Below are positions 1-5,906 of a DNA stretch of 34,147 nucleotides, piece by piece (the first letter of the stretch is position 1; each line of letters opens with the position of its first letter). The notes beneath the pieces were generated by a model, which saw only the letters and a program-made list of their open reading frames with translations, made no database searches and was not told the origin of the DNA. This DNA comes from a virus, in IMG/VR virus record IMGVR_UViG_3300017779_000058, positions 1 to 34,147 of that record. One strand, written 5' to 3'. The position numbers were made by a program, and so were the translations under genes.

Positions 1-320
1 CAGAGGCAGGAGAACGCCCCCCTTCACAAGATTACCACCCATTGTTAGATGAGCCGCCACTGTCTGCGGCATACTTATTGCCATCCATTTCTCCTAAGAA
101 GACGTCAGCATTACAGCCAACGTGTGACAGGGCTTTAGTCAAACCATCAGTGACAGCCATCTTTGGGGCATCCTCTGCCATACGCCCTTTGACAGAATCA
201 AAGAACTTACGACAGCCAGTGAATGGCCCGAATACATTTGATGGATTGCCATGCCAGACAGAGACATGAGCAAGCACTGCGCTATCTCCGTTACTGACGT
301 TGACGATTTGTGTTTCACTG
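1..320. repeat. Left copy of the 320-base terminal overlap (circular join)
   Basis: Bases 1-320 match 33828-34147 over their full length. There are eight substitutions (left-copy positions 104, 164, 173, 182, 185, 188, 194 and 224) and no indels. All eight lie at third codon positions of the annealing-protein gene and leave the protein unchanged. The likeliest reading is a circular genome assembled from two close haplotypes, giving a unit length of about 33,827 bases. Confidence 0.9.
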
Positions 321-478
321 TGCCAACCCCATCCGTCACCGACAGGGCCAAACTCTTCGGTCATCATTCTGACCTGATATTGTGGATCAATAGCTGTAAA
401 GCTACGCGCTCCAAAGCTGACCTTCTTCAGATACTTGGGGTCTGAAGAGGACAGCCTGTTCCATATTTCCATAGTCAT
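32..478 (-). CDS. Single-strand annealing protein, Rad52/Erf-superfamily-like
   Basis: This 148-residue protein probably anneals complementary single strands during phage recombination and concatemer formation. The central part has the FGPVGDGWGW-type segment, and residues near 108-130 (TDGLTKALSHVGCNADVFLG) match the pattern seen in Rad52/Sak/Erf-like phage annealing proteins. The C-terminus is short and rich in Gly, Ser and Asn. The ATG overlaps the stop of the upstream exonuclease gene (ATGA), so the two are translationally coupled like a Red-type exonuclease/annealase pair. The family assignment rests on recognised pattern and context, not alignment; Erf, Sak and DUF1071-type subfamilies cannot be separated by eye. 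The 3' two thirds of the gene recur at the right end of the window with synonymous changes only. Confidence 0.72.
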   Translation of the reverse strand: MTMEIWNRLSSSDPKYLKKVSFGARSFTAIDPQYQVRMMTEEFGPVGDGWGWHSETQIVNVSNGDSAVLAHVSVWHGNPSNVFGPFTGCRKFFDSVKGRMAEDAPKMAVTDGLTKALSHVGCNADVFLGEMDGNKYAADSGGSSNNGW

Positions 479-1254
479 TTTACTTCTCCATTTCGTTTAG
501 TAATTCTTAATGCCCCTCGCTTGTCTCGTCTGACTGTGAGGAAATCACAGTAAACTTCTCTCTCATTTGGGGCGACCATTTCTTTGAGAGACTTCTTTGC
601 GTTCTGGAATACTTTGTCTTGCTCAAGCCCTTGGGTGTATGTGGCTGCTGTGCTGACGAACTCGTTGCTTGTTGAGGCATCTCGTATGACCATGTTGTCC
701 ACCTGAATGGAGTTGGTTGAGATGTCTGGCGCTTGAATACCAATCGGCTCTTCGTTGCGTACAACGTGACCCCAGAAATCTGACACCACTGCCCACATAG
801 AATTGAAATACGAGTAGTCATATGAGACAACAGTTGACTCCCATTTATTGTTACCAAAGATTACAGACAGATAAGCATCTGGCGCTCCTGCCAACCGACA
901 ATACAATTGTATCTGCGGCATGTAGTATTGGATAACTTTTTCCATAGTGTTGTATGAGTTAGTGTGCTTTGCCTCGACAACAGCATCACCAAACATTGCA
1001 TCTATTGTACCCTTCACAGGGACAGACCCAATGGTATCTTCATACTCGCACTGATGATCCGACAGCACACAATCATACTCGGTCTCGAACCAGTCAAGGT
1101 TAAAGCTCTCAGTATGTATGCCCATTTGGACAGCTAAATTTTTTGACAGATCAGGGGAATCTATCTTCCCTGTTTTGATTTGCCATAGCTCAAGCCAGTC
1201 ACCCTGCATAATTTTTACACAGTCAGACCCGCCTATGAAGCCAGTTCGTTTCAT
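475..1254 (-). CDS. YqaJ/lambda-type 5'-3' exonuclease
   Basis: This 259-residue protein probably resects double-stranded DNA ends to make the 3' overhangs used by the annealing protein. It shows the YqaJ-like signature in order: N-terminal IGGSD (7-11), MGIHTE (44-49), the PD-(D/E)XK core with Asp85 (GTIDAM) and Glu94-x-Lys96 (VEAK), and QIQLY (114-118) on the following helix. The start is supported by AGGAG about 8 bases upstream in the minus-strand message. The stop overlaps the start of the annealing protein. A 47-base gap upstream carries a candidate operator dyad at 1286-1300. Confidence 0.85.
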   Translation of the reverse strand: MKRTGFIGGSDCVKIMQGDWLELWQIKTGKIDSPDLSKNLAVQMGIHTESFNLDWFETEYDCVLSDHQCEYEDTIGSVPVKGTIDAMFGDAVVEAKHTNSYNTMEKVIQYYMPQIQLYCRLAGAPDAYLSVIFGNNKWESTVVSYDYSYFNSMWAVVSDFWGHVVRNEEPIGIQAPDISTNSIQVDNMVIRDASTSNEFVSTAATYTQGLEQDKVFQNAKKSLKEMVAPNEREVYCDFLTVRRDKRGALRITKRNGEVK

Positions 1255-1285
1255 GATTTTCTCCTTCTGGTACAGTAGCTAGACT

Positions 1286-1300
1286 ACTGCATATGTGCAG
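1286..1300. promoter_or_regulatory. Candidate operator dyad ACTGC-N6-GCAG (site 1)
   Basis: ACTGCATATGTGCAG lies in the 47-base gap just upstream of the exonuclease gene. It overlaps a second inverted repeat, CAGTAG-N5-CTACTG (1273-1289). The same ACTGC-N6-GCAG arrangement recurs at 2697-2711 and 4994-5008, always in a non-coding gap of the leftward block. Binding by one of the phage helix-turn-helix proteins is inference. Confidence 0.45.
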
Positions 1301-1301
1301 A

Positions 1302-1559
1302 CTACGCAAGATACTTTCTGAAGTCAGCTTCAGTTAAGTTTGTAAATTCTAGCAGCCTTTCTTTCTGCTTACCTTTGAGATAGCTCTCGCCAATTGGCTC
1401 TCCGTTTTTGATGCGTCGAGCCATTACCTCGTACTCGTCGAGAACATAATTTGTACGCTTGTATTCTTTAGCGTAATGAGGTGAGCTTGTTGCTTTGCTA
1501 ACGTGTGCATCCCACACATTACCTTCGACATACTTGCCAATGCTAGTTGGTTTCTTCAT
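1302..1559 (-). CDS. Hypothetical early protein, 85 residues
   Basis: I do not recognise this protein. It is small, charged and apparently soluble, with no membrane segment or cysteine motif. The C-terminal half (KGKQKERLLEFTNLTEADF) looks alpha-helical. The start lies 17 bases inside the end of the upstream gene, with an AAAGG-type ribosome-binding site about 9 bases upstream. Its position between a conserved phage hypothetical and the exonuclease suggests a DNA-metabolism or early role. Confidence 0.7.
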   Translation of the reverse strand: MKKPTSIGKYVEGNVWDAHVSKATSSPHYAKEYKRTNYVLDEYEVMARRIKNGEPIGESYLKGKQKERLLEFTNLTEADFRKYLA

Positions 1560-1836
1560 ACTTCAATGCCTTTGTCCTAAAGAACCCTGCATATTCTGGA
1601 TTCATTGCCATGAACAATCGTGAATAATAGGCGATGTAATTATTACTAATCTTAAAATCTTCGCCTGTTGTTTCGATCATGGTTTCCCATCTAATTCTAT
1701 TTACAATTAACCAAGCACTTAATCGGTTATGCCCTCGGTTAATTGCTTGCATGGTAAACCTCTCAAAGAGTTCATAGACATGTGGGTTCTCTTTATGCCA
1801 AGCCCACCACTTTAATTTATCTGGATTCTCCTTCAT
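1543..1836 (-). CDS. Conserved phage hypothetical protein, 97 residues
   Basis: This is a small Trp/Tyr-rich protein. Its KISNNYIAYYSRLFMAMNPEY stretch (about residues 62-82), ending in GFFRTK, is a pattern I associate with a widespread phage hypothetical family found near recombination genes. GGAG lies about 7 bases before the ATG. It overlaps the nuclease gene upstream by 20 bases and the 85-residue gene downstream by 17. No catalytic motif is visible and its function is unknown. Confidence 0.75.
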   Translation of the reverse strand: MKENPDKLKWWAWHKENPHVYELFERFTMQAINRGHNRLSAWLIVNRIRWETMIETTGEDFKISNNYIAYYSRLFMAMNPEYAGFFRTKALKYEETN

Positions 1837-2158
1837 TGATTTTCTCCATTAGCTGTTGAAATTCATCGCCACTCATAATGACTAGCGTTTGCGGACTGCC
1901 TGTCCGTCTTTTATAGAAGGCAATGTCTCGCCTATCTAATACTGAGAAGGGGCTAGGGAAGTTGGACTTGTCCCTATACTTAACCTCTCCTACCATTTCT
2001 CGTCCGAAGACTTCGAGCTTGATGTCTCCGCTATACTCTCCTCCCAAACTGCCTGAGAGGGGTTGCCTCTTCGCTTTGATCGGCGCTTTGATTTCGTTGA
2101 GCCAATTGACAAACCACTTTTCGTGGTAAGTTCCTTTGTTCTTGTTACGGTTTGCCAT
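1817..2158 (-). CDS. PD-(D/E)XK nuclease, Holliday-junction-resolvase-like
   Basis: This 113-residue nuclease resembles Hjc/RecB-type PD-(D/E)XK enzymes. The motifs are an early Glu13 (YHEKWF), KAKRQPLSGSLGG (28-40), Asp45 (SGDIKLEV), and Glu58-x-Lys60 (GEVKYRDK), which together form the D-ExK active site. It probably resolves branched recombination or replication intermediates before packaging. GAGGAAG precedes the ATG. The gene overlaps the following gene by 20 bases. The reading frame of the zinc-ribbon gene upstream runs well into its 5' end. Confidence 0.75.
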   Translation of the reverse strand: MANRNKNKGTYHEKWFVNWLNEIKAPIKAKRQPLSGSLGGEYSGDIKLEVFGREMVGEVKYRDKSNFPSPFSVLDRRDIAFYKRRTGSPQTLVIMSGDEFQQLMEKINEGESR

Positions 2159-2307
2159 CTGTCTTCCTCATAACAATTAAGGCAGACGTACCAATGCTTT
2201 TGATGGGTGGCTGCGCTATTGTTTTTGCATATAGCAACGAACCAATTCGTTACTGTTTCACAAGCAATGCAAGTTATTGCACTACCTCTTTTGGACTTTG
2301 ATGTCAT
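1990..2307 (-). CDS. Putative zinc-ribbon protein with long overlapping tail
   Basis: This 105-residue frame fills the otherwise empty stretch between the nuclease start and the Cro-like gene. Its first half has a four-cysteine pattern, Cys13-x2-Cys16 and Cys42-x2-Cys45, with an extra Cys27 and two His between, typical of a zinc ribbon. The last 56 or so residues are overprinted on the first third of the nuclease gene in another frame and are low-complexity (Ser, Lys, Arg), so the real product may effectively be the N-terminal half. No strong ribosome-binding site precedes the ATG, which overlaps the end of the upstream gene. Function unknown, perhaps nucleic-acid binding. Confidence 0.5.
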   Translation of the reverse strand: MTSKSKRGSAITCIACETVTNWFVAICKNNSAATHQKHWYVCLNCYEEDRWQTVTRTKELTTKSGLSIGSTKSKRRSKRRGNPSQAVWEESIAETSSSKSSDEKW

Positions 2308-2530
2308 ATTCTAATGCGTCCAACCAACACATCAGCATAAAACCAGATGGGATTCTCTTGTGAGATTCCCACTTGTGGATCAGTGATGACGTACACCCGA
2401 TGTTATAGGCTAGCGATTCTTGGCTTAAACCTTGCTCGAACCGAGCGTCGATTAACATCTTGATTAGTTTCTCGTAGTCTCTGGGTATAGTCACGGGCTT
2501 GTTGAATCGAGTGAAGCTCTTCGATGGCAT
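2282..2530 (-). CDS. Cro/C1-type helix-turn-helix regulator
   Basis: This 82-residue protein has an XRE-like helix-turn-helix at about residues 20-68: LIDARFEQGLSQESLAYNIG, then SSLIHKWESHKRIPS. The LSQESLA/xxxxI..WE spacing is classic for HTH_3. AAAGG sits 6 bases before the ATG, and the ATG lies 128 bases inside the preceding gene in a different frame. It could repress early promoters through dyads such as ACTGC-N6-GCAG, but that is inference. No integrase accompanies it, so a lysogeny role is not indicated. Confidence 0.75.
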   Translation of the reverse strand: MPSKSFTRFNKPVTIPRDYEKLIKMLIDARFEQGLSQESLAYNIGCTSSLIHKWESHKRIPSGFMLMCWLDALEYDIKVQKR

Positions 2531-2687
2531 TGAATACCTTTGCAGCTGTCTCGTACCTTAGCTCTGTCGCTCCATTGATCGTGCGATAGTATGTTGATGT
2601 GGGAATTTGCGCCCTTTGGAAAGCTTTGCTCAACGGAATACTATACTCCGTTGAACAATCTATTACGGTTTGTAAGTACGATTTCAT
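2403..2687 (-). CDS. Small helix-turn-helix protein, 94 residues
   Basis: Residues about 14-50 (PLSKAFQRAQIPTSTYYRTI, then TELRYETAAKVFNAIEEL) read as a compact helix-turn-helix of the kind seen in phage regulators. The last 42 residues are overprinted on the start of the next gene, so the DNA-binding part is the non-overlapping part. The gap upstream is only 24 bases and is largely the ACTGC-N6-GCAG dyad, placing the candidate operator directly before this start. The target is unknown. Confidence 0.7.
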   Translation of the reverse strand: MKSYLQTVIDCSTEYSIPLSKAFQRAQIPTSTYYRTINGATELRYETAAKVFNAIEELHSIQQARDYTQRLRETNQDVNRRSVRARFKPRIASL

Positions 2688-2696
2688 ACCGCACTT

Positions 2697-2711
2697 ACTG
2701 CATAGACGCAG
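2697..2711. promoter_or_regulatory. Candidate operator dyad ACTGC-N6-GCAG (site 2)
   Basis: ACTGCATAGACGCAG occupies most of the 24-base gap between a 58-residue gene and the helix-turn-helix gene that starts at 2687. It shares the exact spacing with sites at 1286 and 4994. Because it lies about 10 bases from the ATG, a bound protein could also block translation initiation on DNA-coupled transcripts or autoregulate the gene. Confidence 0.45.
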
Positions 2712-2888
2712 CTAGAAGTCAACCTCCTGTTCTTTTAGCTGAAGTCTATAGCCTTGTATGGCTATGCCAATGTGGGCTAGCTCGGTTGATACCCAACTTG
2801 GCCTTACACCAGAGCCATATTGTTTGAGCAGGTCATTGTATTCTTTTCTTTCACGCTCAATGGCTTGCTCAATATCAGTCTTTGTCAC
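2712..2888 (-). CDS. Hypothetical 58-residue protein with GTG start
   Basis: A short open frame begins with GTG (VTKTDIEQAIEREREEYNDL...) and ends in KEQEVDF. A good GGAG ribosome-binding site stands 6-7 bases upstream. It fills the gap between the ParB-like gene and the helix-turn-helix gene. The first half is strongly helical and charged, and the second half has SWVSTELAHIGIAIQGYRLQ. I do not recognise the family. It may be a small helical DNA- or protein-binding factor. Confidence 0.7.
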   Translation of the reverse strand: MTKTDIEQAIERERKEYNDLLKQYGSGVRPSWVSTELAHIGIAIQGYRLQLKEQEVDF

Positions 2889-2903
2889 TGATCTCTCCTT
2901 CTC

Positions 2904-3725
2904 TCAAGATTTTAAGTTGCAGGATGATTCGTCCCATCCATCCATTGCATAAGCAGCCTTCATTACTTTTGCATTTTTAAGAGTGCTGTAAGTTTTAAAC
3001 TTATTCCATGACAACAATATTAATCTGTGCTTATGCACTGTTGTCATTTTCTTAAGCCTATGAGCATCTCTGATTAACAGATTCCTTACATAGATGATGG
3101 GGTCATCTTCATAGTTTATCTGTCCATCCTTCCAAGTCTTGATGAAGGAGTTGGCTGTTTCTCCAAAGCCAGTCTGAGTTGCGATGTAATGTATAGCTCC
3201 AAGAACTTTGTCACATCTAGTGAATGTGTTTCGAGCATAGTCAGCGCTCTCTACTATTAATGGATTAGATTGGAACACATCATCTAACTGAGAAGATGTA
3301 AGCCCTGAGTTTTTGGGAGTGTTTAAAGCTATCAAAGCTACATGAGTAATCGTTGCTGCAAGAATCCCATGGTTTGTATAGCCTCGAACTTTAAGCCTGT
3401 CTGCGTAGACTCTTTTTCTACCGCTATCTATTGTAACCATAGCCCTTTCTTCTAAGTCTTTTACTAAGATAGTCCAGAAAGGTTTGCCTGTTTCAAGACA
3501 TGCTGTTAGTCGTTGCTGTCCATCAAGCAGTATATTTGTATTAGAAACACAGATTGTATTGCCATTAAAATCAAAGGAATTGTTAGCCATATCCCTTGAG
3601 TATTGTGCAACTAATTTTCTATTGATCCTTCTGTTCTTTGTATTGATCTTTAATAATTCTGCTGCATGATCTGGTGTTATTAAAGTTATCTCAGCAGATG
3701 AGTTTGGTTTTACATACTGGTTCAT
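2904..3725 (-). CDS. ParB/DGQQR-domain protein
   Basis: This 273-residue protein has an N-terminal ParB/sulfiredoxin-like fold signature: ITPDHAAELL (16-25), NRKLVAQYSRDM (35-46), NGNTICVSN and the diagnostic LLDGQQRLTAC (66-76). The DGQ(Q/H)R motif occurs in ParB-like nucleases/CTPases and in DndB/DUF262-type proteins. The rest is mainly helical with no second recognisable domain. AAAAGGAG precedes the ATG by about 8 bases. Phage copies are often found near recombination genes, but their role is unclear. A partition role is unlikely here, as no ParA is present. Confidence 0.75.
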   Translation of the reverse strand: MNQYVKPNSSAEITLITPDHAAELLKINTKNRRINRKLVAQYSRDMANNSFDFNGNTICVSNTNILLDGQQRLTACLETGKPFWTILVKDLEERAMVTIDSGRKRVYADRLKVRGYTNHGILAATITHVALIALNTPKNSGLTSSQLDDVFQSNPLIVESADYARNTFTRCDKVLGAIHYIATQTGFGETANSFIKTWKDGQINYEDDPIIYVRNLLIRDAHRLKKMTTVHKHRLILLSWNKFKTYSTLKNAKVMKAAYAMDGWDESSCNLKS

Positions 3726-3738
3726 AATCTACTCCTTT

Positions 3739-3942
3739 TCAGTATGGGATTTCGTCATCAATAATTGGTGGCAGATTTTTCTGCTCCCATTTAGCGATGG
3801 CTCTTGCGAGAAACTTTTTACGATTAAACTTATCGTTTAGTAACTCAAGGTCATCAGCAATCTTTTCAATTACGATTGGTGATGATACAAGCGGGGCTAA
3901 GTGATCCGCTATGTATTCAAAATGTCCGCGTGTTGTTTTCAT
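3739..3942 (-). CDS. Hypothetical 67-residue early protein
   Basis: The start is taken at the ATG at 3942 (MKTTRGHFEYIAD), because a strong AGGAGG lies about 10 bases upstream. An upstream in-frame ATG at 3975 would begin inside the preceding gene without a site. The product is soluble, largely helical and ends in an acidic stretch (IIDDEIPY). The DDEIPY ending resembles the acidic tips that dock on SSB partners, but it is too short to be sure. The family is not recognised. It starts one base after the stop of the upstream gene. Confidence 0.7.
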   Translation of the reverse strand: MKTTRGHFEYIADHLAPLVSSPIVIEKIADDLELLNDKFNRKKFLARAIAKWEQKNLPPIIDDEIPY

Positions 3943-3943
3943 A

Positions 3944-4129
3944 TTACCATTCTCCTCCTTGGAATTTAAATTCAAAATCTCTGAACATATTGGACTGCTC
4001 TGCGATATAAGAGTTAGCTCTTTCCATTGCTTGCTCTGCGCCTAAACTAGTAATGCTAAAGCTTCTGGTCATGCCAAAATCTTTTTGATGTGGTGCTTTT
4101 GACATGACCATAATCCATTGTTGTTTCAT
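3944..4129 (-). CDS. Hypothetical 61-residue early protein
   Basis: The start is chosen at the ATG at 4129 (MKQQWIMVMSKAPHQ), which overlaps the stop of the DUF932-like gene as ATGA and has GAAGGAG about 6 bases upstream. An ATG 15 bases earlier lacks such a site. The sequence has mixed character with aromatic C-terminal residues (FEFKFQGGEW). The LGAEQAMERANSYI segment is helical. I do not recognise the family. Confidence 0.7.
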   Translation of the reverse strand: MKQQWIMVMSKAPHQKDFGMTRSFSITSLGAEQAMERANSYIAEQSNMFRDFEFKFQGGEW

Positions 4130-4965
4130 GCTAGCTCCTTCCATGCGCTAGAACGCATTGCACTGGTGATGATTGCCTCACGGTTATGACGCGCTGTATG
4201 AGGGCTGCGCATATCCTGAGTGTGTGTCGCCCAATGCGTTAGGGTATTGTATAAAGCCCACTTGTTTGGGCCGAGATGTCCTCGCTCGTCACCCCATAGA
4301 CCGAGCAGGTTTTCTAGTTGGCGCTCGTTGGTCTTGATGGTGTGGGCTTGGCGAGTGTGCATTTTGCAGAGGTGCTTCTTGAAGAAACTTTCTGCTTGGT
4401 CATTGCTGATCTTCACACCCATGTAAGATTGCCATATGCCTTTTTGTTCTTTGAAGGCAGACATGCCATTGGCAATTTTGATTGCTGATCCTTCTACGTT
4501 GATGGATCGTGTGTGTTTATATTTAGAATAAGCAGAGACATCAGCAGTAGTGCAACCATTCAGACACCATAACCGATTGCCTTGACTCCATTGAGCAAAC
4601 GACCAACTGCCATCAAGACTGTTGGTTGCTAGCGCTTCGTAATGTACATAGTCACCGACCTGCGGTTCAACAGTTACATCAGGCCACATAATCTTAGCTC
4701 TTAGCTTGCGACCACCTTCGTAGACCTCGATCTTAGTCTTGAAGTCTGAGCTAATGTTGGCTGCTTTAGCTGCATCAATGATTGATTCAACAGCTAGGTC
4801 ATGGCTAACAGGTTTGTATTTACTGCCGTGAACACCCATCACTTCATCAGTGTCAGTGCGGATCACCTGTACCGAATTGGGTACAGGCTCACCAGTCATA
4901 GCGTTAGGCGTTGCCATCATCTTGATTGGGAAGTTCCAATCGTTTATGGGCTTCATAAAAGTCAT
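4126..4965 (-). CDS. DUF932 phage/plasmid-like protein
   Basis: This 279-residue protein matches the DUF932 pattern: an N-terminal YKPVSHDLAVESIIDAA segment, then HYEALATNSLDGSWSFAQWSQ and RLWCLNGCTTAD, then a C-terminal helical half with GHLGPNKWALYNTLTHWAT. Members occur on phages and plasmids next to recombination and DNA-modification genes; the biochemical role is not established. The start at 4965 (MTFMKP) is preferred over 4983 because AAGGAG lies 7 bases before it. It heads a cluster preceded by a 183-base gap with a dyad and a 17-base repeat. Confidence 0.8.
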   Translation of the reverse strand: MTFMKPINDWNFPIKMMATPNAMTGEPVPNSVQVIRTDTDEVMGVHGSKYKPVSHDLAVESIIDAAKAANISSDFKTKIEVYEGGRKLRAKIMWPDVTVEPQVGDYVHYEALATNSLDGSWSFAQWSQGNRLWCLNGCTTADVSAYSKYKHTRSINVEGSAIKIANGMSAFKEQKGIWQSYMGVKISNDQAESFFKKHLCKMHTRQAHTIKTNERQLENLLGLWGDERGHLGPNKWALYNTLTHWATHTQDMRSPHTARHNREAIITSAMRSSAWKELA

Positions 4966-4993
4966 TTTGTTTCTCCTTTTCATGACTGTAGGG

Positions 4994-5008
4994 ACTGCTA
5001 GTATGCAG
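4994..5008. promoter_or_regulatory. Candidate operator dyad ACTGC-N6-GCAG (site 3)
   Basis: ACTGCTAGTATGCAGT is the most symmetric of three ACTGC-N6-GCAG copies. It sits 28 bases upstream of the DUF932-like start and 21 bases from the 17-base repeat at 5030. An AT-rich stretch (TTAATAATTAATAATC, 5011-5026) separates them and could supply a leftward promoter. Confidence 0.5.
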
Positions 5009-5029
5009 TGTTAATAATTAATAATCTAT

Positions 5030-5046
5030 TGTTACGTTACGTCACT
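5030..5046. repeat. 17-base repeat TGTTACGTTACGTCACT, copy 1
   Basis: This exact 17-mer recurs at 6173-6189 in the same orientation. Each copy lies in a large non-coding gap upstream of a leftward gene cluster. It contains two GTTAC units and a TACGTCAC half-site. The rest of the gap at 4966-5148 holds an AT-rich stretch and a strong AAGGAGG (minus strand, near 5051) followed only by GTG-ACG-TAA, with no supported gene. Confidence 0.6.
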
Positions 5047-5148
5047 TTGCCTCCTTATATAAATAACCGGACACTTTACTTGTGGTTGTATACTAATTAC
5101 TCGGACGCTTTTGCTTGTTGACAGAGTTGATACAGTTGAAGTTGATAC

Positions 5149-5310
5149 TTAGTCATACCAACGATGGATGCGTCCATGCTTTAAGCTTTGTTGAGTAGCC
5201 CCTTTCTTTTTAGACCTGATGCGGCGGCGTTCTTTGCGATTAGTCACTTCAAACTTAGGTTCTTCTTTAACCTTTTGAACTTTAGAATAAGCAGTGATTG
5301 TATGTGTCAT
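5149..5310 (-). CDS. Small basic early protein, 53 residues
   Basis: The start is placed at the ATG at 5310 (MTHTITAYSK), which has AAGGAGG about 6 bases upstream. The upstream ATG at 5361 has none. The product is very basic (NRKERRRIRSKKKG near the middle) and ends HRWYD, suggesting nucleic-acid binding. No family is recognised. A minus-strand stem-loop (5338-5346 with 5364-5372) lies in its leader. Confidence 0.65.
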   Translation of the reverse strand: MTHTITAYSKVQKVKEEPKFEVTNRKERRRIRSKKKGATQQSLKHGRIHRWYD

Positions 5311-5337
5311 AATTTCCTCCTTGGCTTTGCAGTTTCC

Positions 5338-5372
5338 ATAGCCGACTAAGTTTAGAAACAATAGTCAGCTAT
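5338..5372 (-). promoter_or_regulatory. Leader stem-loop before the small basic gene
   Basis: In the minus-strand RNA, ATAGCTGAC (5372-5364) can pair with GTCGGCTAT (5346-5338) over nine pairs, including one G-U, around a 17-base loop. It lies 28 bases before the ATG at 5310 and upstream of its AAGGAGG. There is no T-run, so it is not a classical terminator. The effect on expression is unknown. Confidence 0.35.
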
Positions 5373-5418
5373 CAAAACCACAACGCTCGGCGCTGTAGCT
5401 ATGACCCCCAGAGCCGCA

Positions 5419-5499
5419 TCAGGTAAGTAATGATAACACAACAAACAGCGCCACAAAGAGTGACGCTGCTGCGATTGTGTCTGACAGTAGCGGTGGCAT
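5419..5499 (-). CDS. Candidate 26-residue single-pass membrane microprotein
   Basis: An open frame starts at an ATG that overlaps the stop of the preceding gene as TAATG. It encodes MPPLLSDTIAAASLFVALF followed by VVLSLLT. Residues about 9-25 form one continuous hydrophobic segment, unusual for random non-coding DNA. There is no clear ribosome-binding site, so expression would rely on coupling. Small phage membrane peptides often inhibit host functions, but no role can be assigned. Confidence 0.45.
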   Translation of the reverse strand: MPPLLSDTIAAASLFVALFVVLSLLT

Positions 5500-5882
5500 T
5501 AAGCCACTCGCTTTCTGAGTTCAGAGAAGTTACGTTTCTTGGGGGTGGCAACCGGCTTGTTCGGTAGCCAAGTCTCACCGCCGCTAAAGTGTTTATAAAC
5601 TTCAATGTCTGCATCGTGGCGGACTTGAAGCTCCTCAAGCTCTGGGCAAAGGCGATCAATCCAACGTTGAGTGCGTTCTTGATCGTGTAGATTCTTAACC
5701 TCAACAGCTATGTCATATTCAGCTAGCGCGTCAGCAATCTGCTTACGTTTGAATTGCAAGCTGTTGTGTGACGTATAGCAAGCATCTCTAGATAGACCTA
5801 CGAGGAACTTGCTATTATCGTGGTTATGATAGTTTATAACTTCGAGTTTCAGTTTTGCGAGTTTAGATAATACCTTAGTCAT
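5499..5882 (-). CDS. Hypothetical 127-residue first early gene
   Basis: This is the first gene of the leftward block, so it is probably among the earliest expressed. An AAGGAG site stands 8 bases before the ATG. The product is soluble, with helical N-terminal and central parts (LQFKRKQIADALAEYDIAVE; DQERTQRWIDRLCPELEELQ) and a basic tail (ATPKKRNFSELRKRVA). No motif identifies a function. Its leader contains the nested structured element at 5907-6047. Confidence 0.7.
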   Translation of the reverse strand: MTKVLSKLAKLKLEVINYHNHDNSKFLVGLSRDACYTSHNSLQFKRKQIADALAEYDIAVEVKNLHDQERTQRWIDRLCPELEELQVRHDADIEVYKHFSGGETWLPNKPVATPKKRNFSELRKRVA

Positions 5883-5906
5883 TGCTAGTTCTCCTTGTTA
5901 TGTGGT

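Noticed and set aside
5097-5156. Minus-strand 19-residue frame (MTKYQLQLYQLCQQAKASE) overlapping the end of the 53-residue basic gene
   Set aside because: Too short and without its own ribosome-binding site. The composition could be real, but nothing in the sequence supports it.
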